This document shows, in pieces, positions 1 to 7,322 of a DNA stretch of 15,501 nucleotides (the first letter of the stretch is position 1; the number at the start of each line of letters is the position of its first letter). The translations under genes were made by a program, and so were the position numbers. Source of the stretch: Firmicutes bacterium AM31-12AC (GTDB taxonomy: Bacteria > Bacillota > Clostridia > Lachnospirales > Lachnospiraceae); contig QUJA01000052.1 of NCBI GenBank assembly GCA_003480425.1, forward strand, positions 1 to 15,501. The letters run 5' to 3'. The notes under the pieces were generated by a model. The model was not told where the DNA came from, did no database searches, and saw only the letters and a program-made list of their open reading frames with translations.

Positions 1-68
1 GGCTTTTTGCAAACAAAAAGCCACTAACCCCGTCCCCTTTGGTCCACTAACCCCGTCCCCATTGGTCC
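1..68. repeat. GGGGACGG-type repeat, copy A (hairpin plus 23-bp tandem duplication), cut by window start
   Basis: Positions 1-8 (GGCTTTTT) and 15-22 (AAAAAGCC) form a perfect 8-bp hairpin with a 6-base loop. Positions 23-45 and 46-68 are a direct tandem repeat of 23 bp with one mismatch (T38 against A61); each unit carries the core ACTAACCCCGTCCCC. The same core occurs at 13273-13339 and, inverted and diverged, at 15463-15501. By comparison with the complete copy at 13273, the first 22 bases are the loop and inner stem of a palindrome whose left arm lies outside the window. The element is non-coding. It could be a REP-like mobile palindrome or a terminator; the sequence alone does not decide. 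Confidence 0.75.
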
Positions 69-78
69 CACCCACCAC

Positions 79-111
79 AAAAAAATGAACCACTTTCGTG
101 ATTCATTTTTT
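79..111 (-). terminator. Hairpin downstream of purC, likely terminator
   Basis: Positions 80-89 (A-rich) pair with 102-111 (T-rich) in a 10-bp stem. It is extended by a C/A mismatch and CAC/GTG around a TTTC tetraloop. Read on the minus strand the 3' arm ends in a run of seven T, as expected for an intrinsic terminator about 80 nt past the purC stop. The A and T runs also make it usable in the plus direction. It sits between two repeat elements, so it may belong to the mobile repeat rather than to purC. Confidence 0.5.
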
Positions 112-145
112 GTCTAGGTATCGATTAGGGCGTCCATCCTAGACA
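111..145. repeat. Imperfect palindrome TGTCTAGG...CCTAGACA
   Basis: Positions 111-118 (TGTCTAGG) and 138-145 (CCTAGACA) are an exact 8-bp inverted repeat around a 19-base loop. It directly abuts the hairpin at 79-111 and ends the repeat mosaic that starts at position 1. Its function is unknown; the arrangement fits the end of a compound palindromic element. Confidence 0.45.
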
Positions 146-188
146 TGATATTATATTTTCAATTTTTTATGTAGTTAGCAATTTAATC

Positions 189-1061
189 TTATTTCAGTTT
201 TTCACCTGTCAGCATCTCATATGCCTGAAGATACTTGTTGATTGTTTTATCCACTATGTCCTGTGGAAGTGTCCAGTCATTATCCGGATTTGCTTTCAGC
301 CAGTCGCGAGCAAACTGTTTGTCAAAGGATGGCTGTCCATGTCCCGGTTCGTATCCTTCAGCCGGCCAGAAACGAGAACTGTCTGGTGTGAGCATCTCAT
401 CACCGATTACAAGATTACCATTTTCATCCAGACCAAACTCAAATTTTGTGTCTGCAATGATAATTCCTTTGCTCAATGCGTACTCTGCACATTTTTTATA
501 TAATGCGATTGTACAGTCACGCAATTTTTCTGCGTATTCTTTTCCCTGTCCTGGGAAATATTTTTCCAGATGTTCTATACTCTGCTCATAGGAAATGTTT
601 TCGTCATGGTCACCAATCTCTGCTTTTGTTGATGGTGTATAGATTGGCTCAGGTAATTTGTCAGATTCTTTCAATCCTTCCGGAAGCTTGATTCCGCAAA
701 CAGTTCCGTTCTCTTTATAGCTTTCCCATCCGCTTCCTGTAATATATCCACGAACGATGCACTCGATTGGGAGCATCTCCAACTTGCGGCACATCATGCT
801 GTTGCCATCGAATTTTGGCTGCTGGAAATATTCCGGCATATCTTTCACGTCTACAGAAATCATGTGGTTTGGAAGAATGTCTTCTGTAAGATCAAACCAG
901 AATTTTGACATCTGAGTCAATACAGTTCCTTTTTTTGTCACTTCATTATTCAGAATCACGTCAAAACAGCTGATTCGATCTGTTGCAACCATGATCAGGC
1001 TGTCACCATTATCATAAATCTCACGTACTTTTCCTTCTTTAATTGGTTTTAATTCCTGCAT
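189..1061 (-). CDS. purC: Phosphoribosylaminoimidazole-succinocarboxamide synthase (SAICAR synthase)
   Basis: This cytosolic enzyme of de novo purine synthesis joins CAIR and aspartate, using ATP, to give SAICAR. The protein opens with the nucleotide-binding strand [10 protein letters not shown]. It carries the signature around [18 protein letters not shown] and the second signature ADTKFEFG, then a C-terminal segment with PDSSRFWP. At 290 residues it is the longer ADE1-like form rather than the roughly 240-residue Bacillus form. The frame is open to an ATG at 1088, but I choose ATG 1059-1061. It has a GAGGTG ribosome site six bases upstream, and a TATAAT box at 1096-1101 would put the transcript start almost on the 1088 codon. 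The gene stands alone, with none of its usual pur neighbours inside the window. Identity is very secure; the start is likely. Confidence 0.95.
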   Translation of the reverse strand: MQELKPIKEGKVREIYDNGDSLIMVATDRISCFDVILNNEVTKKGTVLTQMSKFWFDLTEDILPNHMISVDVKDMPEYFQQPKFDGNSMMCRKLEMLPIECIVRGYITGSGWESYKENGTVCGIKLPEGLKESDKLPEPIYTPSTKAEIGDHDENISYEQSIEHLEKYFPGQGKEYAEKLRDCTIALYKKCAEYALSKGIIIADTKFEFGLDENGNLVIGDEMLTPDSSRFWPAEGYEPGHGQPSFDKQFARDWLKANPDNDWTLPQDIVDKTINKYLQAYEMLTGEKLK

Positions 1062-1067
1062 CTTTTG

Positions 1068-1073
1068 CACCTC
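1068..1073 (-). promoter_or_regulatory. purC ribosome binding site deciding the start
   Basis: On the minus strand GAGGTG lies six bases before the ATG at 1061. No comparable site precedes the upstream ATG codons at 1088 and 1085. This favours a 290-residue product over 299. Confidence 0.6.
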
Positions 1074-1095
1074 GTATTTATTCATCATAGCTTTT

Positions 1096-1101
1096 ATTAT
1101 A
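1096..1101 (-). promoter_or_regulatory. -10 box of the purC promoter
   Basis: A perfect TATAAT is read on the minus strand about 35 bases before the chosen purC start. No convincing -35 hexamer stands 16-18 bases upstream, so the promoter may be weak or activator-dependent. I saw no purine riboswitch or other structured leader between it and the gene. Confidence 0.4.
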
Positions 1102-1217
1102 GCGATACAAACAGGAATTATAATCTAGTCTTACCTCAAGCTGCATTTCCCATTCTTTCGCTACAGATAACCTACCACCATTTATACTTGCATGTCAATG
1201 AATCCGACTGTTACATT

Positions 1218-1239
1218 TTCTTATAACTATTTATAAGAA
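1218..1239 (-). other. Small inverted repeat after the FtsX-type permease gene
   Basis: Positions 1218-1225 (TTCTTATA) and 1232-1239 (TATAAGAA) form an 8-bp AT-only hairpin with a 6-base loop, three bases past the stop codon of the permease gene. It lacks GC pairs and a T run, so it is at best a weak terminator or an mRNA end-protecting hairpin. Confidence 0.3.
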
Positions 1240-1241
1240 TA

Positions 1242-3482
1242 TCACTCAACGTTTTTTAATGCCTGTGATAATGGGATTCTTCGGATTTTTTTCGACTGGA
1301 TTATATATACAACCAGATAACAAAGCATTCCCAACACAAACATTGTCGGATAAATCCAAGGAGCTATATAATACGTCAACCATCCTGAATAATCTTTCAT
1401 CATAAGATAATAGATTACTTTTATCGCTTTATCACTGAGTGGTATCGCGATTATCAAAGAAATCGCCACAACAACGCCCGTTGCAAGGCTGTATAAATTT
1501 CCGGCCTCTCTGTCGGAGTACCCAAGAATTTTAAGCATTGAAATTGACGCTTCATTTTTCTCGATAATCGTTTTTGCAAGCAAATAAATTACGATGATAT
1601 AAATCATCAAAGCAAATCCATTCATCATATAAAAGGTCTGTCCCATAGAGTCTTCAAGCTGATCTGCCATAACTGTCAGATCATGTTCCGTAATCGTAGA
1701 TGCAATCATTGTATCCTCGATATCTTCTATTTTTTTATCTGTAAAATATCCGCTAAAATAATCCGGGTCTTTGTCAAATATATCGCAAAATGTGGATTTT
1801 GATAAAAATATACACATCGTAGCCGGATAATGATAACTTCCGCTCACCTTAAATGTATATTTATTATCTCCGTATTCTTCATGGAGATTAATCTCATCTC
1901 CGATCTGGATACCATATTTCTCCATATATCCGTCTGACAGTACGACTTCTCCATCTTTCAGATCCAAATTCTTCAAATATTTTGAATGATCCTCGATTCC
2001 ATAAACCGTAATCTCTTCGTCACTAGTGTTTTTCAGCTCTGATACTGCATATTTTTCAGCACCTGATGTCTCCGTTTCCAAAGGCATTTTCAAAATATAC
2101 TGATAATTCGCAATTTTTGAATCGAGTACTTCTGCTTTAAAATGAGTCAACAATGGTGATAACATCATTCCAAACAACATCAGAACACTTGCAAAGAAAA
2201 TACCCGCAAACAACGTCAGATAAGCCGCTTTATTTTGCAGAATCACACGGATGCGGAATCTGGTAATAAATTTCCAGTTTGGAAGGCCGATTGCTCTTCT
2301 TTTCTTGTTTCTCTTAAGCTCATGTCTTAAAAATTGTAATGGCGGCAAAGTCATCATGGACATGATTACAAGGAAATTTACAACCAGAAGTAACACAAAT
2401 GGTATGACTGTCGTTTCTATAAAAGCATCTGCATTCCAGATTGTCGTGTATGTCGGAAGCGAATAACTATGGTAATACATCCCTGCCACAACATATTTCA
2501 TCCATGTATACCCGAGTACATTTCCTACAACAGATGCGACCAGCATAACAACCACCGGCAGCGTCATATAATGCCGCACCAATTCGCCTCTCGTATAACC
2601 GGACGCCAATAAGGTTCCGACTACGGAAGATTCCTGCTCAATCGTACTTCTCGCCGTAATCGCAAATATAAATGCCAGAATAACGATTACGATATAAAGC
2701 AGCCACTGTACCATTACCTGGTCTCCGCCCATATCGTCTCCTGTGAAGGTGATTGCCTGATTGTCCTGACGGGCAACAAAATCTGTCATGACAGCTTTTT
2801 TCTTTATGATATCCTTGATATCATTTGCCTTATCCTCCTGCTCTTTGTCAGATAAAGCTACGTCATCATTTACCCACGCATAGCATTTCTTAAGACCGGC
2901 ATCTCCAAGTTTATCAAACGCATGTTTCGTTACAAGTGCAACTGTAAATTTATTCGCATCAAACATCATATCGGTATTATTTTTAAATAATGCACTGTAA
3001 TCTGATAATGCGACCACACCTGTCACCTTGTATTTTTTGCCTTCGATTTGCATGGTGTCGCCGATGGCAATCTCATTATTTTCGGCATACAAGCGGTCAA
3101 TCACGATTTCATCATCCGCTTTGGGATACTCTCCATCCATCAAGTCCGCCTTATTTACATCATCACGCATCTTATACAGTCGGATTGTATGTTCTTTTGC
3201 GATTTCTTTATCTTTATAGAACATCGGATAAATCGTAATATCTTCTTTTTCTTCCAATTTCTCTTTTAATTCATCTGAAATGGAATCGGTTAATACAAAA
3301 TGTCCATTCTCGACATTATATTTTTCAAAGCTGTTATCATAGGCTGATTTGCAGCTTCCGTCTGCCACAAGAAAACCGGAACAAAATCCTATGATGATCG
3401 TAAAGAACAAAAAGAGGGCCAGATATTTTCCCCATTCAGACTTCAGCTCACGCAGATATCGTTTTGATAATGGATTTTTCAT
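1242..3482 (-). CDS. ABC transporter permease, FtsX-like family (two FtsX domains)
   Basis: This 746-residue integral membrane protein is probably the permease of a MacB/LolCDE-like exporter or mechanotransmission-type ABC system. Visible layout: a membrane helix at about 19-41, a large extracytoplasmic domain to about 255, and helices near 258-276, 306-325 and 356-378. A second unit follows, with a helix at 418-440, another external domain, and helices near 620-640, 665-685 and 708-730. The conserved FtsX coupling region appears as ESSVVGTLLASGYTRGEL and again as NEASISMLKILGYSDREA. A GGGGG-type ribosome site precedes the ATG, and the partner ATPase gene ends only 12 bases upstream, so the two are co-transcribed. 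The substrate is unknown. No adjacent sensor kinase or response regulator points to bacitracin-type resistance. Confidence 0.9.
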   Translation of the reverse strand: MKNPLSKRYLRELKSEWGKYLALFLFFTIIIGFCSGFLVADGSCKSAYDNSFEKYNVENGHFVLTDSISDELKEKLEEKEDITIYPMFYKDKEIAKEHTIRLYKMRDDVNKADLMDGEYPKADDEIVIDRLYAENNEIAIGDTMQIEGKKYKVTGVVALSDYSALFKNNTDMMFDANKFTVALVTKHAFDKLGDAGLKKCYAWVNDDVALSDKEQEDKANDIKDIIKKKAVMTDFVARQDNQAITFTGDDMGGDQVMVQWLLYIVIVILAFIFAITARSTIEQESSVVGTLLASGYTRGELVRHYMTLPVVVMLVASVVGNVLGYTWMKYVVAGMYYHSYSLPTYTTIWNADAFIETTVIPFVLLLVVNFLVIMSMMTLPPLQFLRHELKRNKKRRAIGLPNWKFITRFRIRVILQNKAAYLTLFAGIFFASVLMLFGMMLSPLLTHFKAEVLDSKIANYQYILKMPLETETSGAEKYAVSELKNTSDEEITVYGIEDHSKYLKNLDLKDGEVVLSDGYMEKYGIQIGDEINLHEEYGDNKYTFKVSGSYHYPATMCIFLSKSTFCDIFDKDPDYFSGYFTDKKIEDIEDTMIASTITEHDLTVMADQLEDSMGQTFYMMNGFALMIYIIVIYLLAKTIIEKNEASISMLKILGYSDREAGNLYSLATGVVVAISLIIAIPLSDKAIKVIYYLMMKDYSGWLTYYIAPWIYPTMFVLGMLCYLVVYIIQSKKIRRIPLSQALKNVE

Positions 3483-3494
3483 ACGAGCACCCCC

Positions 3495-4193
3495 TTACCA
3501 TTCCAACTCTGCCACAGCTTGTTTCTGTCCATTGTAAATGCATTTGCGAATCTGTCCGTCACGCAATTTGATGACCTGATCTGCCATTCCCTGAATCGCA
3601 TCATTGTGTGTCACAAGAATAACCGTATTTCCGAATTTTTGATTCACATCTTCAATCAATTGTAAAATTTCTTTAGAGGTCTGATAATCCAATGCTCCTG
3701 TTGGCTCATCGCAGAGCAAAATATCCGGATTCTTAATCAAAGCCCGTCCAATTGCGGTTCTCTGCTGCTGTCCTCCTGAAAGCTGATTTGGAATTTTGTC
3801 TTTATGTTCCCATAGCCCCAGTGTTTTCAGCAAACCATCTAGCTCCAGCGGATTTTTGGATAAATATGCGCCAACCTCAATATTTTCCTTTACGGTCAGA
3901 TTCGGAATCAGATTGTACGCCTGAAATACATAGCCCAAATGTTTTCGACGATACTGGGCCAACTGCTTTTCATTCATACTCTCCATCTGTTCATCGCCGA
4001 TTCGAATCGAGCCGCTATCGATATTTTCAATGCCACCGATGATATTTAACAGGGTGGATTTTCCTGACCCTGACGGGCCAAGTAAAACACAGATATCCCC
4101 TTTCTTAATCCCACACGAAATACCTTTGAGTACTTCCGTTTTGTTTTCTCCGCTTCCAAATGATTTTTTTACTTGATTCAGTTCCAGATACAT
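3495..4193 (-). CDS. ABC transporter ATP-binding protein (MacB/LolD-like)
   Basis: This 232-residue cytoplasmic ATPase energises the FtsX-type permease encoded just downstream. All ABC motifs are intact: Walker A GPSGSGKST (39-47), Q-loop Gln91, signature LSGGQ (138-142), Walker B with DEPTGALD (162-169) and switch His196. Length and the PTGALD form match the MacB/LolD/SalX subgroup. The ribosome site AGAGAGGA lies six bases before the ATG. The gap to the upstream P-type ATPase gene is 17 bases and to the downstream permease 12 bases, indicating one transcript. Such ATPases pair with many exporters, so the substrate cannot be read from this gene. Confidence 0.93.
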   Translation of the reverse strand: MYLELNQVKKSFGSGENKTEVLKGISCGIKKGDICVLLGPSGSGKSTLLNIIGGIENIDSGSIRIGDEQMESMNEKQLAQYRRKHLGYVFQAYNLIPNLTVKENIEVGAYLSKNPLELDGLLKTLGLWEHKDKIPNQLSGGQQQRTAIGRALIKNPDILLCDEPTGALDYQTSKEILQLIEDVNQKFGNTVILVTHNDAIQGMADQVIKLRDGQIRKCIYNGQKQAVAELEW

Positions 4194-4210
4194 AGATGTT
4201 CCTCTCTTTC

Positions 4211-6286
4211 CTATTTATCCAGCAAATCTTTCATACTTTGCAAACTGATCAATAAGGTCGATGTATTGTGCAATAATGCAGACGTTGTAGGTGGGAAGAT
4301 TCCCATAACTCCACCCGCTATCAGGCAAGCATTGATTCCGACAATGGAACGGTAATTATTATGGATTCGCTCCATCAGTCTGTCGCTTAGATTTTTCAGA
4401 ACAACAATTTCTTCCAGATTATCTGCGCCAATCGTAACATCTGCAATTTCTCTCGCGATCTCTGCTCCGTCACTGATTGCAATTCCAATATCGGAAGCTG
4501 ATAGTGCCGGTGAATCATTGATTCCGTCACCGATCATAATGACTTTTCTTCCGTCAGCCTTTTCTTTCTCTATAAAACTTGCCTTATCCTCCGGCAACAC
4601 CTCTGAGAAATACTCATCCACACCTACTTTTGAAGCAATCACTTTCGCTGTGCGGTCACTGTCACCTGTCATCATAACGACCTTGATTCCCTTACTCTTA
4701 AGTTCGGCAATCACTCTTTGTGCCTCTTCACGAAGTGGGTCTTCGACACAGACAACTGCGGCCAGTTTACGGTTAATTGCCATATATAAGTGTGAGCATT
4801 CTCCTGGGAGCTGTTCATAGAGCTTCTCTTTTCCTTCCGGAATGGTACATTTTTCATCTTCAAACACAAAATGTGAGCTTCCGATGATAACGGATTTCCC
4901 TTCAATTGTCGACGAAATACCATGAGCAACAACATATTCTACTTTGGAATGTAGCTCTTCATGTACCAGATTTTTCTCTTTTGCCGCTGTTACAACTGCT
5001 TTCGCCATGGAATGTGGGAAATGTTCCTCCAGACATGCTGCAATTCTTAGAAGTTCATCACTGCCCATATCATTAAATGATACGACATCTACTACTGTAG
5101 GCTGTGCTTTTGTCAATGTTCCTGTTTTATCAAATACAATCGTATCTGCTTCTGACATTGCCTCAAGATATTTTCCACCTTTTACAGTAATATTGTAGGT
5201 ACTTGCTTCTTTAATCGCTGACAATACGGAAATCGGCATTGCAAGTTTCAATGCGCACGAAAAATCTACCATCAATACAGATAATGCCTTTGTTACATTT
5301 TTCGTACACAAATACGTAATTCCTGTTCCAAGAAGTGTATATGGGACAAGCTTGTCTGCAAGATGCTCTGCTTTTCCTTCCAGAGAAGATTTCAGCTTTT
5401 CTGACTCTTCAATCATGGAAACAATCTGGTCAAATTTGCTGTTTCCATTGCTTTGTTTTACTCGGATCGTAAGTTCTCCTTCTTCCAATACGGTTCCTGC
5501 AAAGACACTTGCATCCGTCGTCTTCGCAACCGGAACGGATTCTCCTGTCATGGAAGCCTGATTTACCATTCCTTCTCCGGAAACGATTGTTCCATCAAAA
5601 GGAATTACATTTCCCATATGTACTCTTACCAAATCTCCTGCTTTGATATCCGAAGTTGAAACAAGCACTTCCTGGTCTTCAGTTACAAGCCATACTTTAC
5701 TGATATGTAAAGACATGCTGCGTGCAAGATCGTCGACTGATTTTTTATGTGTCCACTCTTCCAGTATTTCACCAATTCCAAGCAAGAACATAATGGAACC
5801 TGCAGTGCCGAAATCTTGTCTGAAAATAGAAACTCCGATAGATGTTGCATCTAACACCGGAACTTCAATTTTACCTTTTGCAAGTGTACAGATTCCATGC
5901 CATATGTATTTCACTGATTTTGCAGTTGTAAGCACTGCACGAACCGGAAGCGGCAGAAATAGTTTATTTCCATAATGAAGCACTACCGAAGTAACCAGTT
6001 TCTCCCAGTACTCGCTGTTCAATTCTCGTCCTGAATTTTTCAGATAGGTTTCCGGAAGTGTCACCTCTCCATAGTGAAATGCTTTCAGGCTTTCAATTAC
6101 GCTTTCTCTGTCTCCTTTATAGCAAATTGTTACACATTGCGTACGTTCCTGCACTTTCACAGATGTAATCTGCATATTTTGTTCCATATAATATTGTATT
6201 TCGTCTGCCTGCTCAAAGGTCATTCGACTCTGAACAAACTGCACACGTAATCTTCCTTGTATATCATGTTTAATTTTAAACTTCAT
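4211..6286 (-). CDS. P1B-type metal-transporting ATPase with SCALK motif; candidate ferrosome FezB-like
   Basis: This 691-residue membrane pump moves a metal ion using ATP. Residues 1-75 look like a degenerate heavy-metal-associated domain without the CxxC metal site. The actuator loop has TGES (247-250), the phosphorylation site is DKTGTLT with Asp386, the nucleotide domain has EEHFPHSMAKA (420-430) and MTGD (539-542), and the hinge is GDGIND (586-591). The membrane motif that is CPC in copper and zinc pumps is here SCALK (343-347), so metal choice should differ. The frame opens with GTG at 6310, but the ATG at 6286 has AGAAGG six bases upstream and is preferred. It follows a small GxxxG membrane protein gene, like the fezA-fezB pair of ferrosome loci, where FezB is a P1B-6 ATPase. 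P-type identity is certain; the Fez role is inference. Confidence 0.93.
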   Translation of the reverse strand: MKFKIKHDIQGRLRVQFVQSRMTFEQADEIQYYMEQNMQITSVKVQERTQCVTICYKGDRESVIESLKAFHYGEVTLPETYLKNSGRELNSEYWEKLVTSVVLHYGNKLFLPLPVRAVLTTAKSVKYIWHGICTLAKGKIEVPVLDATSIGVSIFRQDFGTAGSIMFLLGIGEILEEWTHKKSVDDLARSMSLHISKVWLVTEDQEVLVSTSDIKAGDLVRVHMGNVIPFDGTIVSGEGMVNQASMTGESVPVAKTTDASVFAGTVLEEGELTIRVKQSNGNSKFDQIVSMIEESEKLKSSLEGKAEHLADKLVPYTLLGTGITYLCTKNVTKALSVLMVDFSCALKLAMPISVLSAIKEASTYNITVKGGKYLEAMSEADTIVFDKTGTLTKAQPTVVDVVSFNDMGSDELLRIAACLEEHFPHSMAKAVVTAAKEKNLVHEELHSKVEYVVAHGISSTIEGKSVIIGSSHFVFEDEKCTIPEGKEKLYEQLPGECSHLYMAINRKLAAVVCVEDPLREEAQRVIAELKSKGIKVVMMTGDSDRTAKVIASKVGVDEYFSEVLPEDKASFIEKEKADGRKVIMIGDGINDSPALSASDIGIAISDGAEIAREIADVTIGADNLEEIVVLKNLSDRLMERIHNNYRSIVGINACLIAGGVMGIFPPTTSALLHNTSTLLISLQSMKDLLDK

Positions 6287-6292
6287 GTAAAT

Positions 6293-6298
6293 CCTTCT
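6293..6298 (-). promoter_or_regulatory. Ribosome binding site of the P1B-ATPase, deciding the start
   Basis: AGAAGG on the minus strand lies six bases before the ATG at 6286. The in-frame GTG at 6310 falls inside the hairpin at 6306-6333 and has no ribosome site of its own. Confidence 0.6.
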
Positions 6299-6305
6299 TT
6301 CCGAA

Positions 6306-6333
6306 AACACCTGCAGATAAAACTGCAGGTGTT
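6306..6333 (-). other. 11-bp hairpin between the small membrane gene and the P1B-ATPase
   Basis: Positions 6306-6316 pair with 6323-6333 around an ATAAAA loop, including the palindromic ACACCTGCAG / CTGCAGGTGT arms. Read in the direction of transcription it is followed by only four T, then the ATPase ribosome site. It could be a partial terminator or an mRNA-stability hairpin that sets the ratio of the two proteins. A full stop is unlikely, since no other promoter is evident for the ATPase. Confidence 0.45.
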
Positions 6334-6365
6334 CTGGTTTTTGTTTGCTTTATAGCTTATATTTA

Positions 6366-6707
6366 TTATGCTTCTTCGGTTTCTGTTTCTTTAAAGCTTT
6401 CTTCAACATCTGTTTCGTTGGCATCTGCCTCTTCTACATCTGTCACAACTTCTTCTGCTGCTGCACGTTCTTCATTGATCTGCTGTGCTTCTGCATAAAT
6501 GTCTTCTGCATTTTCCTGAATTGTTGTGGCTGTTTTCATCACACAAGACTTTGCACGAAGAATCGCTGCTGTACAGTTTGTGTAAAGCTTTTTCGCATCC
6601 TTACTTGCAAGTACCTTGATACCTGCTGTTCCGAATAACACACCTGCTGCAAAAATTCCTGTTGATTTACCATTTACTTTCTTTAAACATTTCAAATAAT
6701 TTGACAT
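6366..6707 (-). CDS. Small membrane protein with acidic tail (DUF6110-like); candidate FezA-like partner
   Basis: This 113-residue protein has a short basic N-terminus and one hydrophobic segment at about 17-33 containing GVLFG (a GxxxG packing motif, Gly22 and Gly26). The motif GIKVLASKDAKKLYT follows, then an amphipathic helix to about 75. The C-terminal third is very rich in Glu, Asp, Thr and Val. I recall such proteins as DUF6110, from memory of the family pattern rather than a search. It is the first gene after the promoter at 6740-6769, with an AGGAGG site nine bases before the ATG, and precedes the P1B-ATPase by about 80 bases. GxxxG helices help membranes oligomerise, and the acidic tail could bind cations. 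A role in a metal-storing membrane compartment is my inference. Confidence 0.8.
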   Translation of the reverse strand: MSNYLKCLKKVNGKSTGIFAAGVLFGTAGIKVLASKDAKKLYTNCTAAILRAKSCVMKTATTIQENAEDIYAEAQQINEERAAAEEVVTDVEEADANETDVEESFKETETEEA

Positions 6708-6739
6708 GATAAAATTCCTCCTCTGTTTTTTATGGACAA

Positions 6740-6769
6740 ATTATATATCCATTATTTTTCTTGTTTCAA
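6740..6769 (-). promoter_or_regulatory. Promoter of the small membrane protein / P1B-ATPase / ABC operon
   Basis: On the minus strand TTGAAA (6764-6769) and TATAAT (6740-6745) are separated by 18 bases, close to the sigma-70/SigA consensus. The box lies about 33 bases before the ATG at 6707. It separates this operon from the flavodoxin operon upstream. Confidence 0.65.
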
Positions 6770-6779
6770 GCCAATTCTA

Positions 6780-6807
6780 TCTTATTGAGAAATTTTATCC
6801 AATAAGA
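6780..6807. promoter_or_regulatory. 8-bp inverted repeat upstream of the -35 box, possible operator
   Basis: TCTTATTG (6780-6787) and CAATAAGA (6800-6807) are exact inverted arms separated by 12 AT-rich bases. The repeat lies 11 bases upstream of the -35 hexamer and about 50 bases beyond the flavodoxin stop. The lack of a T run argues against a terminator. A regulator site is possible, but its half-site differs from the GTTAG motif at 8280-8317. Confidence 0.3.
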
Positions 6808-6860
6808 CGCTTGCAAATGAGATTCGCTATCATTTATAATAGTAAATTCATTTTTTGCGC

Positions 6861-7283
6861 TTATGCAAGTGCCGCTCCCAACTCCTTGCAAGCTGTAATT
6901 GCATCCTCATCAGGTGCATCATTGCATACAACACTGTCGCAGGCAAGTTCTATTCCTGCTTCTTTACAATCATCTTCCCAGTTTCTCATCCATTCTCCAT
7001 CGCCCCATCCATAAGAACCGAACAATGCAACCTTCTTTCCTGCCAGTGCCAATTTGCACTCGTCAAACAGTGGCTGGAATTCATCTTCCTCCAAAACTTC
7101 TGCACCCATTGCCGGGCATCCAAAGGCAATTGCATCGTAACCCTCTACATCTCCTGCCTGAAATGCATCTGCTGAATAGATAGAAGCATCTGCTCCATTT
7201 TCTTTCATTCCTTCCAGAACTGCATTTGCCATTTCCTCTGTATTTCCTGTTCCACTCCAAAATACGACTGCTGTTTTACTCAT
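6861..7283 (-). CDS. Flavodoxin (short chain)
   Basis: This 140-residue cytoplasmic FMN electron carrier can replace ferredoxin when iron is scarce. The FMN-phosphate loop is SGTGNTE (10-16), preceded by the first beta strand TAVVFW. FGSYGWGDGEWM (88-99) supplies the aromatic loop next to the flavin, and FGCPAMGAEVLE is the other ring-contact region. Length matches short-chain clostridial flavodoxins. A GGAGG site lies upstream of the ATG. It is the last gene after DUF2325 and DUF3793, all on one strand with short gaps, so it is probably under the operator-covered promoter at 8305-8333. Identity is secure; iron control is inferred from context and operator. Confidence 0.95.
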   Translation of the reverse strand: MSKTAVVFWSGTGNTEEMANAVLEGMKENGADASIYSADAFQAGDVEGYDAIAFGCPAMGAEVLEEDEFQPLFDECKLALAGKKVALFGSYGWGDGEWMRNWEDDCKEAGIELACDSVVCNDAPDEDAITACKELGAALA

Positions 7284-7322
7284 TTCTTATTTCCTCCATT
7301 TTCATTTATATCAAGTGATTTT

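Noticed and set aside
23..68. Tandem 23-bp repeat as a CRISPR array
   Set aside because: Only two units, directly adjacent with no spacer, and part of a palindromic repeat seen elsewhere in the window.
235..691. Plus-strand open frames opposite purC
   Set aside because: They are complements of a highly conserved enzyme gene, have no ribosome sites and make no sensible protein. The same holds for the other antisense frames opposite the ABC, pump and flavodoxin genes.
1089..1241. Possible purine riboswitch before purC
   Set aside because: The -10 box at 1096-1101 leaves a leader of only about 25-30 bases, too short for a riboswitch, and no matching helices are visible.
1242..4193. Bacitracin-type (BceAB) resistance module
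   Set aside because: No adjacent two-component system. The permease has two FtsX units with two large external domains rather than the single large loop between helices VII and VIII of BceB.
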